A DNA stretch of 64,000 bases from CAVUFH01 sp963740835 (GTDB lineage Bacteria; Actinomycetota; Acidimicrobiia; IMCC26256; PALSA-610): the NCBI GenBank assembly GCA_963740835.1, contig CAVUFH010000003.1, positions 558,001 through 622,000 of the forward strand. Direction: 5' to 3'. The position numbers were made by a program, and so were the translations under genes. Below are positions 24,194-33,808 of the stretch, one piece after another (within the stretch, counting starts at the first letter, position 1; each line of letters starts with the position of its first letter). The notes beneath the pieces are model-generated. The model made no database searches. It worked only from the letters and a program-made list of their open reading frames with translations, and was not told the origin of the DNA.

Positions 24194-24709
24194 CTACTTG
24201 CGCGTCACCGATTCTTCTTCGACGACGGTGATCTCGATCCCGCCGAGCACACTCGAGAACAGGTTGTAGAACGCCGCCGCGAGCACAGTGCATACGACCA
24301 TGAGGCTGACGACGACGAGCCCGACGAGTGCCGACGCGCGCAACACGCTCCACGACAAGAACTGGAAGTCGTTGGAGTTCACGAGGTCGCCGACGAAGTT
24401 CTCGACGTTGCTGATGATCCCGACTGCAGACGCAATCCACCACAGCACGATGCCGGAGCACAACACGACGATCAGCGCGGTCAGGTAGAAGCAGATCGAG
24501 ATCTTGAGCACGGACCAGAGGTCGACGCGCTGCACGGTCTGGCGATAGTTGCGCTGATAGCTCGGCTTCAGCTTCGGTGACTTCGCCTGCCGTTCCTTGC
24601 GCTGGGGCAGCCGGGACTTGAACGGCACCCGCGGCGCGGTGCCGTTGCCGTCAGGTGGCGCGGAAACCGGGTCGGCGACCGGCTCCAGCTCGGCATCGGC
24701 ACGCGCCAC
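24194..24709 (-). CDS. DUF3566 membrane protein
   Basis: 171 residues. Basic, Pro-rich cytosolic N-terminus of 60 residues, then a DUF3566 domain with two membrane helices (ISICFYLTALIVVLCSGIVL and ASALVGLVVVSLMVVCTVLA) around SAVGIISNVENFVGDLV, ending in the conserved ALxFNL-like AAFYNLFSSVLGGIEITV. It is the counterpart of Rv0007, downstream of gyrA. Function unknown, probably envelope related. Five bases after gyrA. Confidence 0.9.
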   Translation of the reverse strand: MARADAELEPVADPVSAPPDGNGTAPRVPFKSRLPQRKERQAKSPKLKPSYQRNYRQTVQRVDLWSVLKISICFYLTALIVVLCSGIVLWWIASAVGIISNVENFVGDLVNSNDFQFLSWSVLRASALVGLVVVSLMVVCTVLAAAFYNLFSSVLGGIEITVVEEESVTRK

Positions 24710-24714
24710 GATCG

Positions 24715-27240
24715 TTATGCCTCCTCGACCGGATCACTCGGGTCCGGCGCATTCGCCGACTCGCCGTCCAGCGGGTCGGCACCGTCGCCATTCCCATTCT
24801 CGGCCTCGAGGACGCGTGCCACGGCTACAACGGTATCGCCCTCACCCACACGGGCCACGCGTACCCCGGTCGCGTCCCGCCCCTGCTCGGAGATTTCCTC
24901 GGTCGCGGTGCGCACCAAGTTGCCGGCGGACGAGAAGAGCAGGATCTCGTCGCCGGGCGCGACGGTGAACGCGGCGATGACCCGGCCCCGGGCCTCGGTG
25001 ACCCGCATACCCCGCACCCCCTGTCCGCCCCGGCCCTGCCGGTTGAACGCGGCGAGCGGCGTCCGCTTGCCATGCCCGCTCGACGACACGAACAAGAGCA
25101 CTGCGTCGTCCCGGGCCACATCAGAACTGACGACACCATCGTCGGTGTTCTTGAGCTTCATGCCTCGGACGCCGGCGGTGGCGCGGCCCATCGCGCGCAC
25201 ATCACCCTCCGAGAACCGGATCGTCATGCCCTGCTGCGACACCATGAACACGTCGTCGGTGCCGTTCGTCTGGATGACCCGCACCAGCTCGTCACCCTCG
25301 TTCAGATTGATCGCGATCAGCCCGGATCGCAGCGAAGAGTCGTACTCCGACATCCGCGTCTTCTTCACCATGCCGTTGCGGGTGGCGAAGAACAGGTACG
25401 CACCGTCCTCGTAGGTACGGGTGTCGATGACCGCTTCGATGTGTTCGTCGGGCTGTAGCGCCACGAGGTTCACAAGCGCGGTACCGCGCGCGGTGCGGTC
25501 CTTCATCGGGATCTCGTGCGCGCGGAGCCGGTAGACGCGACCCCGGTTCGAGAAGAACAACAAGTACGAGTGCGCGGTGCTGGTGAGCAGGTGCTCGACG
25601 TAGTCCTCGTCGCGCAGGTTCCCACCGCGCACTCCCTTGCCGCCGCGGCCCTGCGTGCGGAACTGGTCGACGGGCACCGTCTTCACGTAGCCGCGCTGTG
25701 AGAGCACGACCACGAGCTCTTCGTCCTCGATGAGGTCGAGGTCGACGAGCTCACCCGGGTCGGTGCTGATGAGCGTGCGGCGTTGGTCGCCGTAGTTCTC
25801 GCGCACCTCGCCGAGCTCGTCCTTGATGACGCGGCGCAACCGCTGCTCGTCGGCGAGGATCGCCTCGAGCTCACGGATCGTGTTCTGCAGCTCCTCGAAC
25901 TCGTCGCGCAACCGCTGGTGCTCGAGCGCCGCCAGGCGCCGCAGCTGCAGGTCGAGGATGTAACGCGCTTGGACCTCGGTGAACTCGAACGGTTCCGCCA
26001 TCAGCGCGGTGCGAGCCGCGTCGGCCGACTCCGAGCCACGGATCAACGTGATGATCGCGTCGATCATGTCGAGCGCGCGCAACAGCCCTTCGACCACGTG
26101 CGCGCGTTCGCGCGCGTTCTTCAAGCGATACTCGCTGCGCCGCGTGACGACTTCGATCTGATGCGCGACGTAGACGTTCAGCGCCTGCGCGAGGTTCAGC
26201 AACCGGGGCACACCGTCGACGAGTGCGAGCACGTGCGCCGCGAAGTTCGTCTGCATCGGCGTGTGCTTGTAGAGCTGGTTCAGCACCACCTGTGCGTTCG
26301 CGTCCCGCTTCAGGTCGACGACCAGGCGCACGGTGTCGCCCGCGGACTCGTTGCGTACGTCGCGGATGCCTTCGATGCGGCGGTCGTTGACGAGCTCGGC
26401 GATCTTCTGCCCGATGACCTCGACCGACGTCTGGTACGGCACTTCGGTGACCACGATCTGGAGACCGCGCGGCGCTTCCATGATCTCGGCGACCGCGCGC
26501 ATCCGGATCGAGCCCCGGCCGGTGCGGTAGAGCTCGGTGAGCCCGACGCGGCCCAGGATCGTCGCGCCCGTCGGGAAGTCGGGGGCGAGGACGAACTGCA
26601 TGAGGTCCTCGGGACCGGCGTCGGGGTGATCGATCAGGTGGAGCGTCGCGTCGATGACCTCGCGGAGGTTGTGCGGCGGGATGTTCGTGGCCATGCCGAC
26701 CGCGATGCCGCCACCGCCGTTCACGAGGAGGTTCGGGAATCGTGCGGGGAGCACCTGGGGCTCGCGGTGCTGGCCGTCGTAGGTGTCGCCGAAGTCGACG
26801 GTGTCCTCGTCGATCTCGCCGAGCAGCTCCATCGCGAGCGGTGCGAGGCGGGCTTCGGTGTAGCGCGGTGCCGCGGGTCGGTCGGCCGGATCGGGCGAGC
26901 CGAAGTTCCCGTGGCCGTCGACCAACGGGTAGCGCAGCGAGAAGTCCTGCGCCATGCGCGCGAGCGCGTCATAGATCGACTGGTCGCCGTGCGGGTGGTA
27001 GTTCGCCATCACGTTACCGACCGCGTTCGCCGACTTGCGGTGCTGCCGGTCGGGACGCATGCCTTCCGTGTACATGCCGTACAGGATCCGACGTTGCACC
27101 GGCTTCAAACCGTCGCGTGCGTCGGGCAGCGCGCGCGACGTGATGACCGACATCGCGTAGTCGAGGAAGGAGCGCTCCATCTCCTCTTGGATCTCGACCG
27201 GTTCGATGTTGCCGAGCGGCGTCAGCGGTTCATCGGGCAT
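24715..27240 (-). CDS. gyrA: DNA gyrase subunit A
   Basis: 841 residues, full length. Catalytic Tyr in AAPRYTEARL; quinolone region reads HPHGDQSIYDALARMAQDF, with Gln at the position equal to E. coli Ser83. The GyrA box is QGRGGKGVRG, and a Gly/Asp-rich acidic tail follows the six-bladed C-terminal domain. With GyrB it introduces negative supercoils using ATP. ATG start; 45 bases after gyrB in the replication operon. Confidence 0.98.
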   Translation of the reverse strand: MPDEPLTPLGNIEPVEIQEEMERSFLDYAMSVITSRALPDARDGLKPVQRRILYGMYTEGMRPDRQHRKSANAVGNVMANYHPHGDQSIYDALARMAQDFSLRYPLVDGHGNFGSPDPADRPAAPRYTEARLAPLAMELLGEIDEDTVDFGDTYDGQHREPQVLPARFPNLLVNGGGGIAVGMATNIPPHNLREVIDATLHLIDHPDAGPEDLMQFVLAPDFPTGATILGRVGLTELYRTGRGSIRMRAVAEIMEAPRGLQIVVTEVPYQTSVEVIGQKIAELVNDRRIEGIRDVRNESAGDTVRLVVDLKRDANAQVVLNQLYKHTPMQTNFAAHVLALVDGVPRLLNLAQALNVYVAHQIEVVTRRSEYRLKNARERAHVVEGLLRALDMIDAIITLIRGSESADAARTALMAEPFEFTEVQARYILDLQLRRLAALEHQRLRDEFEELQNTIRELEAILADEQRLRRVIKDELGEVRENYGDQRRTLISTDPGELVDLDLIEDEELVVVLSQRGYVKTVPVDQFRTQGRGGKGVRGGNLRDEDYVEHLLTSTAHSYLLFFSNRGRVYRLRAHEIPMKDRTARGTALVNLVALQPDEHIEAVIDTRTYEDGAYLFFATRNGMVKKTRMSEYDSSLRSGLIAINLNEGDELVRVIQTNGTDDVFMVSQQGMTIRFSEGDVRAMGRATAGVRGMKLKNTDDGVVSSDVARDDAVLLFVSSSGHGKRTPLAAFNRQGRGGQGVRGMRVTEARGRVIAAFTVAPGDEILLFSSAGNLVRTATEEISEQGRDATGVRVARVGEGDTVVAVARVLEAENGNGDGADPLDGESANAPDPSDPVEEA

Positions 27241-27285
27241 TGGGGGCCTCGGAGTTTCGGTGTCTCGGATTCGTGTGACGGAAGA

Positions 27286-29190
27286 TCAGATGTCGAGGAA
27301 GCGGACGTCTTTGGCGTTCACCTGGATGAACCCACGGCGGGCTTCGACGTCCTCGCCCATGAGCGTCGAGAACATCTCGTCCGCGATCGCGGCGTCCTCG
27401 ACCGAGACCTGGAGGAGCGTGCGGGTCGCGGGGTTCATCGTCGTCTCGCCGAGCTCGGTCCAGTCCATCTCGCCCAGACCCTTGAACCGGCTGATCTCGA
27501 TCTTGCGACCCTCGTGAGCTTCCTCGAACGCGCGCAACGTACCTTCGTCCTTCAGGTACGTGCGCTCGTCCTTGCCGATCTTGGCGCCGTACAGCGGGGG
27601 TTGCGCGATGAACACGTGGCCGGCGCGCACGATCTCCGGCAACTGCCGGTAGAAGAACGTGAGCAGCAACGTGCGGATGTGCGAGCCGTCGACGTCGGCG
27701 TCGGTCATCACGATGATCTTGTGGTAGCGCAGCTTCTCGAGGTCGAAGTCCTCGCCGAGGCCGGTCCCGACCGCGGAGATCAACGCCTGGATCTCCTCGT
27801 TGCGCAACATCTTGTCGATGCGTGACCGCTCGACGTTCAGGATCTTGCCGCGGATCGGCAGGATCGCCTGGAACGCGGGGTTGCGGGCCTTCTTCGCGCT
27901 GCCGCCGGCACTGTCACCTTCGACGATGAACAGTTCGGCTTCCTCGGGGTTGCGTGACGAGCAATCGGCGAGCTTGCCCGGCATCGACGCGGATTCGAGC
28001 AGTGACTTGCGCCGCGTGAGGTCGCGCGCCTGACGCGCAGCCATCCGTGCTCGCGCCGCCTGCAACGCCTTCTGGACGATCGTGCGGCCTTCGGTGGGGT
28101 GCTCCTCGAGCCACTCGGCCAGCTTGTCGTTGGTGACCCGCTCGACGAAGGAGCGGATCTCGGTGTTCCCGAGCTTGGTCTTGGTCTGACCCTCGAACTG
28201 CGGGTTGCGCAGCTTCACGGAAAGGATCGCGGTGAGGCCCTCGCGGATGTCTTCGCCCTGGAGGTTCTCGTCCTTCTCCTTGAGGTGACCCTTCTGGCGC
28301 GAATAGCGGTTGAGCACGTTCGTGAGCGACTTCTTGAAGCCCTCTTCGTGCATCCCGCCTTCGGTGGTGGCGATGTTGTTCGCGAACGAGTGGATGCCTT
28401 CGTAGTACCCGTTGTTCCACTGCATGGCGATCTCGACTTCGCCCGCGTCGTAGGCGTCGCCGATCGCGACGACCTGCTCGAACAACGGCTCCTTCGACGC
28501 GTTGAGGTGCATCACGAAGTCGACGATGCCGCCGTCGTACTTGAAGACCTGCTCGACGGGCTCCTCGGGCCGCTCGTCGCGGAAGACGATCTCGAGGCTC
28601 TTGTTGAGGAACGCCATCTCGCGCAGCCGCTCGACGAGCGTCTGCGCGCGGAACTCGACCTCTTCCATGATCGACGCGTCGGGCCAGAACGTAACTGATG
28701 TGCCCTGCTTGTCGGAGTCGCCGGTACGAACGAGCGGGCCAGCGGGCTCGCCGCCGTCGAGGAACGTCTGCTCGTAGTGCCCACCGTCGCGGTCGATCGC
28801 GAGGTCGAGCCGGCTCGACAACGCGTTCACGACGGAGACGCCGACACCGTGGAGACCACCCGAGATCTTGTAGCCCTCGCCACCGAACTTGCCCCCGGCG
28901 TGCAGCATCGTGAGGACGATCTCGGCCGCGCTCTTGTCGGGGTATTCAGGATGCGCGTCCACGGGAATTCCGCGGCCGTCGTCGACCACGCGGCACCCGC
29001 CATCCGCCAGCAGCGTGATGTCGATGCGCGTCGCGTAGCCCGCCAACGCCTCGTCGACCGCGTTGTCGACGACCTCGTACACCAGGTGGTGCAGGCCCGA
29101 CGGGCCCGTCGAACCGATGTACATGCCGGGCCGTTCGCGGACGGGCTGGAGGCCCTTGAGAATCGAGATGTCCTTCGCCGCGTACGCCAC
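27286..29190 (-). CDS. gyrB: DNA gyrase subunit B
   Basis: 634 residues. GHKL ATPase with EVVDNAVDEA and DDGRGIPVD, GGLHGVGVSVVNALS; transducer; TOPRIM with EGDSAGGSAKKAR and DADVDGSHIRTLLL; and the C-terminal FKGLGEMDWTELGETTMNP. GTG start. It partners gyrA downstream and is the usual fifth gene of the dnaA operon. Confidence 0.98.
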   Translation of the reverse strand: MAYAAKDISILKGLQPVRERPGMYIGSTGPSGLHHLVYEVVDNAVDEALAGYATRIDITLLADGGCRVVDDGRGIPVDAHPEYPDKSAAEIVLTMLHAGGKFGGEGYKISGGLHGVGVSVVNALSSRLDLAIDRDGGHYEQTFLDGGEPAGPLVRTGDSDKQGTSVTFWPDASIMEEVEFRAQTLVERLREMAFLNKSLEIVFRDERPEEPVEQVFKYDGGIVDFVMHLNASKEPLFEQVVAIGDAYDAGEVEIAMQWNNGYYEGIHSFANNIATTEGGMHEEGFKKSLTNVLNRYSRQKGHLKEKDENLQGEDIREGLTAILSVKLRNPQFEGQTKTKLGNTEIRSFVERVTNDKLAEWLEEHPTEGRTIVQKALQAARARMAARQARDLTRRKSLLESASMPGKLADCSSRNPEEAELFIVEGDSAGGSAKKARNPAFQAILPIRGKILNVERSRIDKMLRNEEIQALISAVGTGLGEDFDLEKLRYHKIIVMTDADVDGSHIRTLLLTFFYRQLPEIVRAGHVFIAQPPLYGAKIGKDERTYLKDEGTLRAFEEAHEGRKIEISRFKGLGEMDWTELGETTMNPATRTLLQVSVEDAAIADEMFSTLMGEDVEARRGFIQVNAKDVRFLDI

Positions 29191-29308
29191 GCGTGGGTCC
29201 TTCGATCGGCTGTGGTCAGAGGGGGTGGAGCGAGCCCGTCGAAACCGGTGTTCGCGGCGCCGATTCGAACGCGAAAGTCCTGGTCAGAGGGCTGTTTTCG
29301 GTCCTCTC

Positions 29309-29314
29309 ATACTA
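29309..29314 (-). promoter_or_regulatory. -10-like element upstream of gyrB
   Basis: TAGTAT on the minus strand in the 139-base gap between dciA and gyrB, the only AT-rich hexamer there. A matching -35 is not clear. It may be the gyrB promoter. Confidence 0.3.
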
Positions 29315-29329
29315 CCAGACCGGCGCGCC

Positions 29330-29650
29330 TCAACCGGGCTCTGCGGGCGGCGTCACGACGACCTTCACCGACGCCACGACACCCGGCCCGAGCACGGTCG
29401 CGGCCCGCTCGATCACGCCCTGTTCGAGGTACCGCAATTGCGTCGCCCACACCGGACCGTCGACCGTCACCGTGCACACGCCGTCGCGCACGGAACGCAC
29501 GCGCGCGTGCTCGGCGACGACCGAACCCACGACCTCGCGCCACAGCGTGACGACGCGCGCGAGCACGTCGGGATCGGGCACGCCGAGGTCGCGGCCGAGG
29601 GCCGCGAGCGCATCGCGCAAGGGCACCGGTTCGTCGGGCTTGCGCGTCAC
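29330..29650 (-). CDS. dciA: DUF721/DciA-like helicase loader
   Basis: 106 residues of the DUF721 family: VLARVVTLWREVVGSVVAEH, then CTVTVDGPVWATQLRYLEQG, a KH-like fold. DciA is the ancestral DnaB loader in bacteria lacking DnaC/DnaI, and the actinobacterial version (Rv0004) lies in this same place between recF and gyrB. Start overlaps the recF stop by four bases (ATGA), so it is coupled. Confidence 0.88.
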   Translation of the reverse strand: MTRKPDEPVPLRDALAALGRDLGVPDPDVLARVVTLWREVVGSVVAEHARVRSVRDGVCTVTVDGPVWATQLRYLEQGVIERAATVLGPGVVASVKVVVTPPAEPG

Positions 29651-30789
29651 ACGTCGTCCTCGGAGATGCTCCCGGACGCGACGCGCAGGCGCCGTTGCGG
29701 CGCGATGCCGGGCGGCAACGCGCCCGCGGTCGTCACCAACGTCTGTCCGACCGGAAGGTTGCGCAGCAGCGCGTCGGCGCGCGCGCCGTCGAGCTCACTG
29801 AACACATCATCGAGGAGCAACACCGGTGCCGCGCCGCTGATCTCCGTCACCACCTGGTGGCCGGCCAGGCGCAACGCGAGTGCGAACGTGCGCTGCTCGC
29901 CTTGGGACGCCTGGGTGCGCGCCTCGAGTCCGCCGATCTCGAAACGCAGCTCATCGCGGTGCGGACCCACGAGCGTGATGCCCCGTTCGGTCTCGGCCCG
30001 GCGCCGCCGTTCGATCGCGCGGCGGAGCTGGTCCTCGAGATCCGCGGTCTGGTCGCTGGCGAGTGGTGCGTCGCTCCATTCCGCCTCGTAGACCGCCGTC
30101 ACCGGCCGGGTGTCGCCCGAGAGCGCGGTGTACGCGGCCGCGGTCGCCGGGGCCAGGCGCTCCACCAACAACAGTCGCCCGCGTACGAGCTCGGCGGCCG
30201 CGACGACGAGCTGATCGTCGAACACCGCGAGCGTCGTCCGGGCGTCCTCATCGCGCACCCCACCCCGCAGGAGCGCGTTGCGTTGCTTCAACACGCGTTC
30301 GAAATCCGACCGGGCCGCGTCGTAACGCGCGGCCAGCATCACGAGGAGCTCGTCGAGATACGTCCGCCGTTCCGACGGGCCCTCCTTCACGAGCGCGAGG
30401 TCGTCCGGCGCGAACACCGTGACGCGCAAGAGGCCGTGGAGATCACGCGTGCGCGCCACCACCTGCTTGTTCGACATGATCCGGTTGCGCCCGGCCACGC
30501 GGATCTCCGCCTCGAAGAGTTGCGTCCGGGAACCGGTTGTGACCTCGGCCCGCACGATCGCCTGCGCCGCCTCGCGACGCACGAGCAACGCGTCGGCGAC
30601 GCCGCGAAACGAGCGGGCGCGCGCGACCCAACCGACGGCTTCCAGCACGGTCGTCTTGCCCTGCCCGTTGTCGCCCCGCAGCACGGTGAGGCCCGGCGCC
30701 AGCGCGAGATCGACCTGGTGGAAGCACCGGAAGTCGGTCAGCCACAGCCGGCCGACGTGGGCCGCGGGAGTCTCGACGGGGTCAAGCAC
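29647..30789 (-). CDS. recF: DNA replication and repair protein RecF
   Basis: 380-residue SMC-like ATPase that helps load RecA at gaps. Walker A GDNGQGKTT near residue 39, the signature region around SQGEQRTFALALRLA, and Walker B PVLLLDDVFSELD. GTG start directly abuts the dnaN stop (TGAGTG). Confidence 0.97.
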   Translation of the reverse strand: MLDPVETPAAHVGRLWLTDFRCFHQVDLALAPGLTVLRGDNGQGKTTVLEAVGWVARARSFRGVADALLVRREAAQAIVRAEVTTGSRTQLFEAEIRVAGRNRIMSNKQVVARTRDLHGLLRVTVFAPDDLALVKEGPSERRTYLDELLVMLAARYDAARSDFERVLKQRNALLRGGVRDEDARTTLAVFDDQLVVAAAELVRGRLLLVERLAPATAAAYTALSGDTRPVTAVYEAEWSDAPLASDQTADLEDQLRRAIERRRRAETERGITLVGPHRDELRFEIGGLEARTQASQGEQRTFALALRLAGHQVVTEISGAAPVLLLDDVFSELDGARADALLRNLPVGQTLVTTAGALPPGIAPQRRLRVASGSISEDDV

Positions 30790-31884
30790 TCACGAGGTGC
30801 GGACCGGCATGAGGAGGTACAGGAAGTCACCGCCATCGGCCGCGCGCAACGTTGCCGGCTTGAGCGGGTCGATCGTCTCCAACGCGACCTCGGTCGTCTC
30901 GAGCGCATCGATGCCGTCGCGCAGGAACGTCGGGTTGAACGCGACCGCCAACTCGGCGCCCTCGAACTTGGCGTCGAGGTTCTCCTGTGCGTTCCCGACA
31001 TCCTGGGCCGACATCGAGAGCTCCAACCCGGAAGCGCTCATGGCGAGCCGCACGGCCGCGTTGTCCCGGTTCTGTCCGACGATCTGCACCCGGTCGAGCG
31101 CTTCCACGAACGGCTCGCGCGGCACGGTCAACCGGTTCGGGTAGCCACTCGGGATCAACTGCTCGTAGTTCGGGAAGTCACCTTCGATCAGGCGCGCGGT
31201 CACCTCGGCGCGGGACGTGCGGAAAACCACGTCACGTTCGCGGAGCACGACCTCGATCTGACCGTCGCCGGCGAGCCGTTGCACTTCCGCGAGGCCCTTG
31301 GCCGCAACGAGGACCCGCTGGCCCTCCTGCAACATGCTGACGCCCTTGAGATCACGCACCGCGAGCCGGTACGAGTCGGTCGCGACGAGGCGCAGCCCGC
31401 CTGCGTGCGCGGTGAGCAACACACCGGTGAGGATCGGCCGGAGGTCGTCCTTCGACGCGGCGCGCACGACCTGCCGCAGCGCAGCCGCGAACGCGGCCGC
31501 ATCGACGGTGACGCCCTCGCCGTCGCTCGATGCGAGTCGCGGGTAGTCCTCGGCCGGCTTGAGTCGCAGCGAGGTGGTGAACCGCCCCGCGCTGATCGCG
31601 GCTTCGTCACCGGTGACCGCGACGGTGACCGGTCCGGGCTCGAGCCGCCGCACGATCTCGCCGAGCAACTTCGGGACGACCGCGACGCCCGGTTCCTCGA
31701 CCTCGGCCGGCACCTGCACCCGGTTGGTGATCTCGAGGTCGGAGCCGACGAGCTCGAGCCCGCGGTCGGTGGCGGTGATCCGCAGGTCCTGGAGGACCGG
31801 GAGCGCGCCACTGCGGCTGGCAACGGTCCGCTGGGCGGTGGCGACCGCCTCGGCGAGAGTGTCACGCTCGCACCGGAACTTCAC
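30790..31884 (-). CDS. dnaN: DNA polymerase III beta sliding clamp
   Basis: 364 residues with three clamp domains: KFRCERDTLAEAVATAQRTV, LRPILTGVLLTAHAGGLRLV, TDSYRLAVRDL, and the C-terminal YLLMPVRT. GTG 31884 follows GAGGAGG; longer upstream frames enter the origin region. The clamp holds polymerase on DNA. Confidence 0.98.
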   Translation of the reverse strand: MKFRCERDTLAEAVATAQRTVASRSGALPVLQDLRITATDRGLELVGSDLEITNRVQVPAEVEEPGVAVVPKLLGEIVRRLEPGPVTVAVTGDEAAISAGRFTTSLRLKPAEDYPRLASSDGEGVTVDAAAFAAALRQVVRAASKDDLRPILTGVLLTAHAGGLRLVATDSYRLAVRDLKGVSMLQEGQRVLVAAKGLAEVQRLAGDGQIEVVLRERDVVFRTSRAEVTARLIEGDFPNYEQLIPSGYPNRLTVPREPFVEALDRVQIVGQNRDNAAVRLAMSASGLELSMSAQDVGNAQENLDAKFEGAELAVAFNPTFLRDGIDALETTEVALETIDPLKPATLRAADGGDFLYLLMPVRTS

Positions 31885-32106
31885 TGGGCCCTCCTCAACA
31901 CAATGGGACTGAATACTTCGTAGTCGTAGTAGTAGGGCCTGTGGATTGTGGAGAACCCACTCGCAGCCCTGGTGGGGTGGGCGATCGGCATGGGGAGCGC
32001 CGTCCCCAGCTTTCCACAGGCCTCGGACACCCAACGTGAACGATGGGGTGCGCGTCCCACGCGTGGCGCGAGATTTCCCCAGCTGTACACAGGCTTATCC
32101 ACCGGC
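31885..32106. other. Probable oriC (dnaA-dnaN intergenic region)
   Basis: 222 bases holding DnaA-box-like nonamers: TGTGGATTG (31940-31948), TGTGGAGAA (31947-31955), a TTTCCACAG (32011-32019) and TTATCCACC (32095-32103). Next to the first pair is a TAG-type trinucleotide array, separated by GGCC. The stretch 31901-31935 is the most AT-rich part. In actinobacteria oriC is usually here. Confidence 0.75.
31921..31935 (+). promoter_or_regulatory. DnaA-trio-like unwinding element
   Basis: TAG-TCG-TAG-TAG-TAG followed by GGCC (31936-31939) and two DnaA boxes. Four of five triplets fit the DnaA-trio consensus, and the order trio, GC spacer, box matches the basal unwinding system described in Bacillus subtilis. 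Confidence 0.6.
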
Positions 32107-33507
32107 CTAACCCGTCGCACCGTGTTTGATCCGGTTGATCAGCTCGTTCACCTGCTCGAACACCACGCGCCGCTCCGCCATCTGGGCTCGGATCTTCTCG
32201 CACGCGTGCATCACGGTCGTGTGATCCCGGCCGCCGAACTCCTCGGCGATCTTGGGGTAGCTGTAGTCGGTGAGCTCGCGGAAGACGTACATGCCGATCT
32301 GACGGGCGGTGACGAGCGGGCGGCGGCGGCTCTTTCCGCACAGGTCCTCGACCGTCCAGCCGAACATCTTGGCGGTTTCCTCGAGGATCAGCTCGGGCGT
32401 GATCACCCGCGGCCGGGAGGCCGGCAGGAGGTCGGCGAGCACCTGGCGGGCGACCTCTTCGGTGAGCGGCACCCGGTGCAGGCTCGAGTACGCCGCGACC
32501 CGGATCAGCGAGCCTTCGAGCTCACGGACGTTGTCCACGACGTTCTCGGCGATGAACGCCAGCACGGCGTCGGGGATGCCGTCGAGGTGCTCGGATTCGC
32601 CCTTCTTGCGCAGGATCGCGAGGCGGGTCTCGAACTCGGGCGGCTGGATGTCGGTGATGAGGCCCCACTCGAACCGGCTGCGCAAGCGGTCCTCGATCGT
32701 GGCGATCGACTTCGGCGGTCGGTCGGAGGAGATCACGATCTGGCTGCCCCGGCTGTGCAGGTCGTTGAACGTGTAGAAGAACTCCTCCTGGAGCTGCTCG
32801 GTGCGCTCGAGGAACTGGATGTCGTCGACGAGGAGCACGTCGACCTCGCGATAGCGCCGTTTGAAGCCGGGCATGGTCTTCGACCGCATCGCCTCGACGA
32901 ACTCGTTCATCATCGTCTCGGTGGACACGTACCGGACGCGCTTGGACGAGAACAGGGCCCGCACGTGGTGGCCGATCGCGTGCAACAGGTGGGTCTTGCC
33001 GAGTCCGGCCGGTCCGTAGATGAACAGCGGGTTGTACGACCGGGCCGGGCTCTCGGCCACCGACAGGGCCGCGGCGTGGGCGAAGCGGTTCGACGCGCCG
33101 ATGACGAAGTCGTCGAACGTGTACCGCGGGTTCAGCGACATCGTGCTCCCGCGCAGGAACTCGCTCTCGGGTGGCGCGCCGCGGTCTTCCGTGACGGCGG
33201 CGGGCACGGCGGCGGTGAGCACGTCGACGGCGAGATGTTCGTCGGGCCGCGGCGCGGTGTCGACGATCAGCTCCACCGCCAGGGGGACGCCGGTGAGGGC
33301 CTGGACCGCGTCGGCGAGCAACCCGAGGTAGCTGGTGCGGATGCGCTCGACCGCGACCGAGCTCGGGACCCCGAGGACCATCGTGTCCTCGGAGAGATCG
33401 AGTGCGTGCACGCCCGGGAACCAGGTGTTCCAGGTCGCTTCGGACAGTTGCGCCCGCACTGCCGGGGCGACCTTCGCCCACAGGTCATCCGCTGCTGGAG
33501 TGCCCAC
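32107..33507 (-). CDS. dnaA: Chromosomal replication initiator protein DnaA
   Basis: 466 residues. Domain I (DDLWAKVAPAVRAQLSEATW), short linker, AAA+ domain III with Walker A GPAGLGKTH and Walker B VLLVDDIQFLE, and domain IV with the signature GGRDHTTVMHACEKI. GTG 33507 is preceded by GGGGGAG seven bases upstream; a TTG at 33546 would also be open but lies within DnaA boxes. Divergent from rpmH. Confidence 0.97.
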   Translation of the reverse strand: MGTPAADDLWAKVAPAVRAQLSEATWNTWFPGVHALDLSEDTMVLGVPSSVAVERIRTSYLGLLADAVQALTGVPLAVELIVDTAPRPDEHLAVDVLTAAVPAAVTEDRGAPPESEFLRGSTMSLNPRYTFDDFVIGASNRFAHAAALSVAESPARSYNPLFIYGPAGLGKTHLLHAIGHHVRALFSSKRVRYVSTETMMNEFVEAMRSKTMPGFKRRYREVDVLLVDDIQFLERTEQLQEEFFYTFNDLHSRGSQIVISSDRPPKSIATIEDRLRSRFEWGLITDIQPPEFETRLAILRKKGESEHLDGIPDAVLAFIAENVVDNVRELEGSLIRVAAYSSLHRVPLTEEVARQVLADLLPASRPRVITPELILEETAKMFGWTVEDLCGKSRRRPLVTARQIGMYVFRELTDYSYPKIAEEFGGRDHTTVMHACEKIRAQMAERRVVFEQVNELINRIKHGATG

Positions 33508-33524
33508 GCTGCCGCTCCCCCGGG

Positions 33525-33556
33525 TTGTCCACAGGCGTTTCCACAAGTGTGGAGAA
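33525..33556. promoter_or_regulatory. DnaA boxes upstream of dnaA
   Basis: TTGTCCACA (33525-33533), then TTTCCACAA (33538-33546) facing TGTGGAGAA (33548-33556), just upstream of the dnaA start. They probably serve autoregulation of dnaA or a second cluster of origin binding sites. Confidence 0.7.
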
Positions 33557-33764
33557 GCAGCCGCATCGTGCGACTACCCACTCCGCGGCCTCTGCCCAAT
33601 CGGGCGCTTCGGGGAAGTTCCCGACGTCCGGGGCCGGCCGGAGCGTTGGGGTCGCGGACGTTACCAGTGCCGCCGAGAGCCCCACAAGCCCCGGCAATGG
33701 GCGTCGTCCACACCGTCCACGGCCGAAAAACGCACCACAGGGGAGGGATCCCCAACGCCGCAGG

Positions 33765-33808
33765 CAGGTCGGCCGGATTGTTTCACCAGGTCGGCCGGAT
33801 TGTTTCAC
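33765..33808 (+). repeat. 22-bp tandem repeat, two exact copies
   Basis: Two identical units (33765-33786, 33787-33808), each starting CAGGTCGGCCGG and ending ATTGTTTCAC, followed by a partial third unit CAGGTCGG. The unit includes TTGTTT, a possible -35 box. Confidence 0.9.

Noticed and set aside
25783..27825. 680-codon plus-strand frame opposite gyrA/gyrB
   Set aside because: Shadow of gyrase genes in high-GC DNA; no protein-like pattern.
33538..33546. TTG start for dnaA at 33546
   Set aside because: It lies inside DnaA boxes and has no ribosome site, while GTG 33507 has GGGGGAG.
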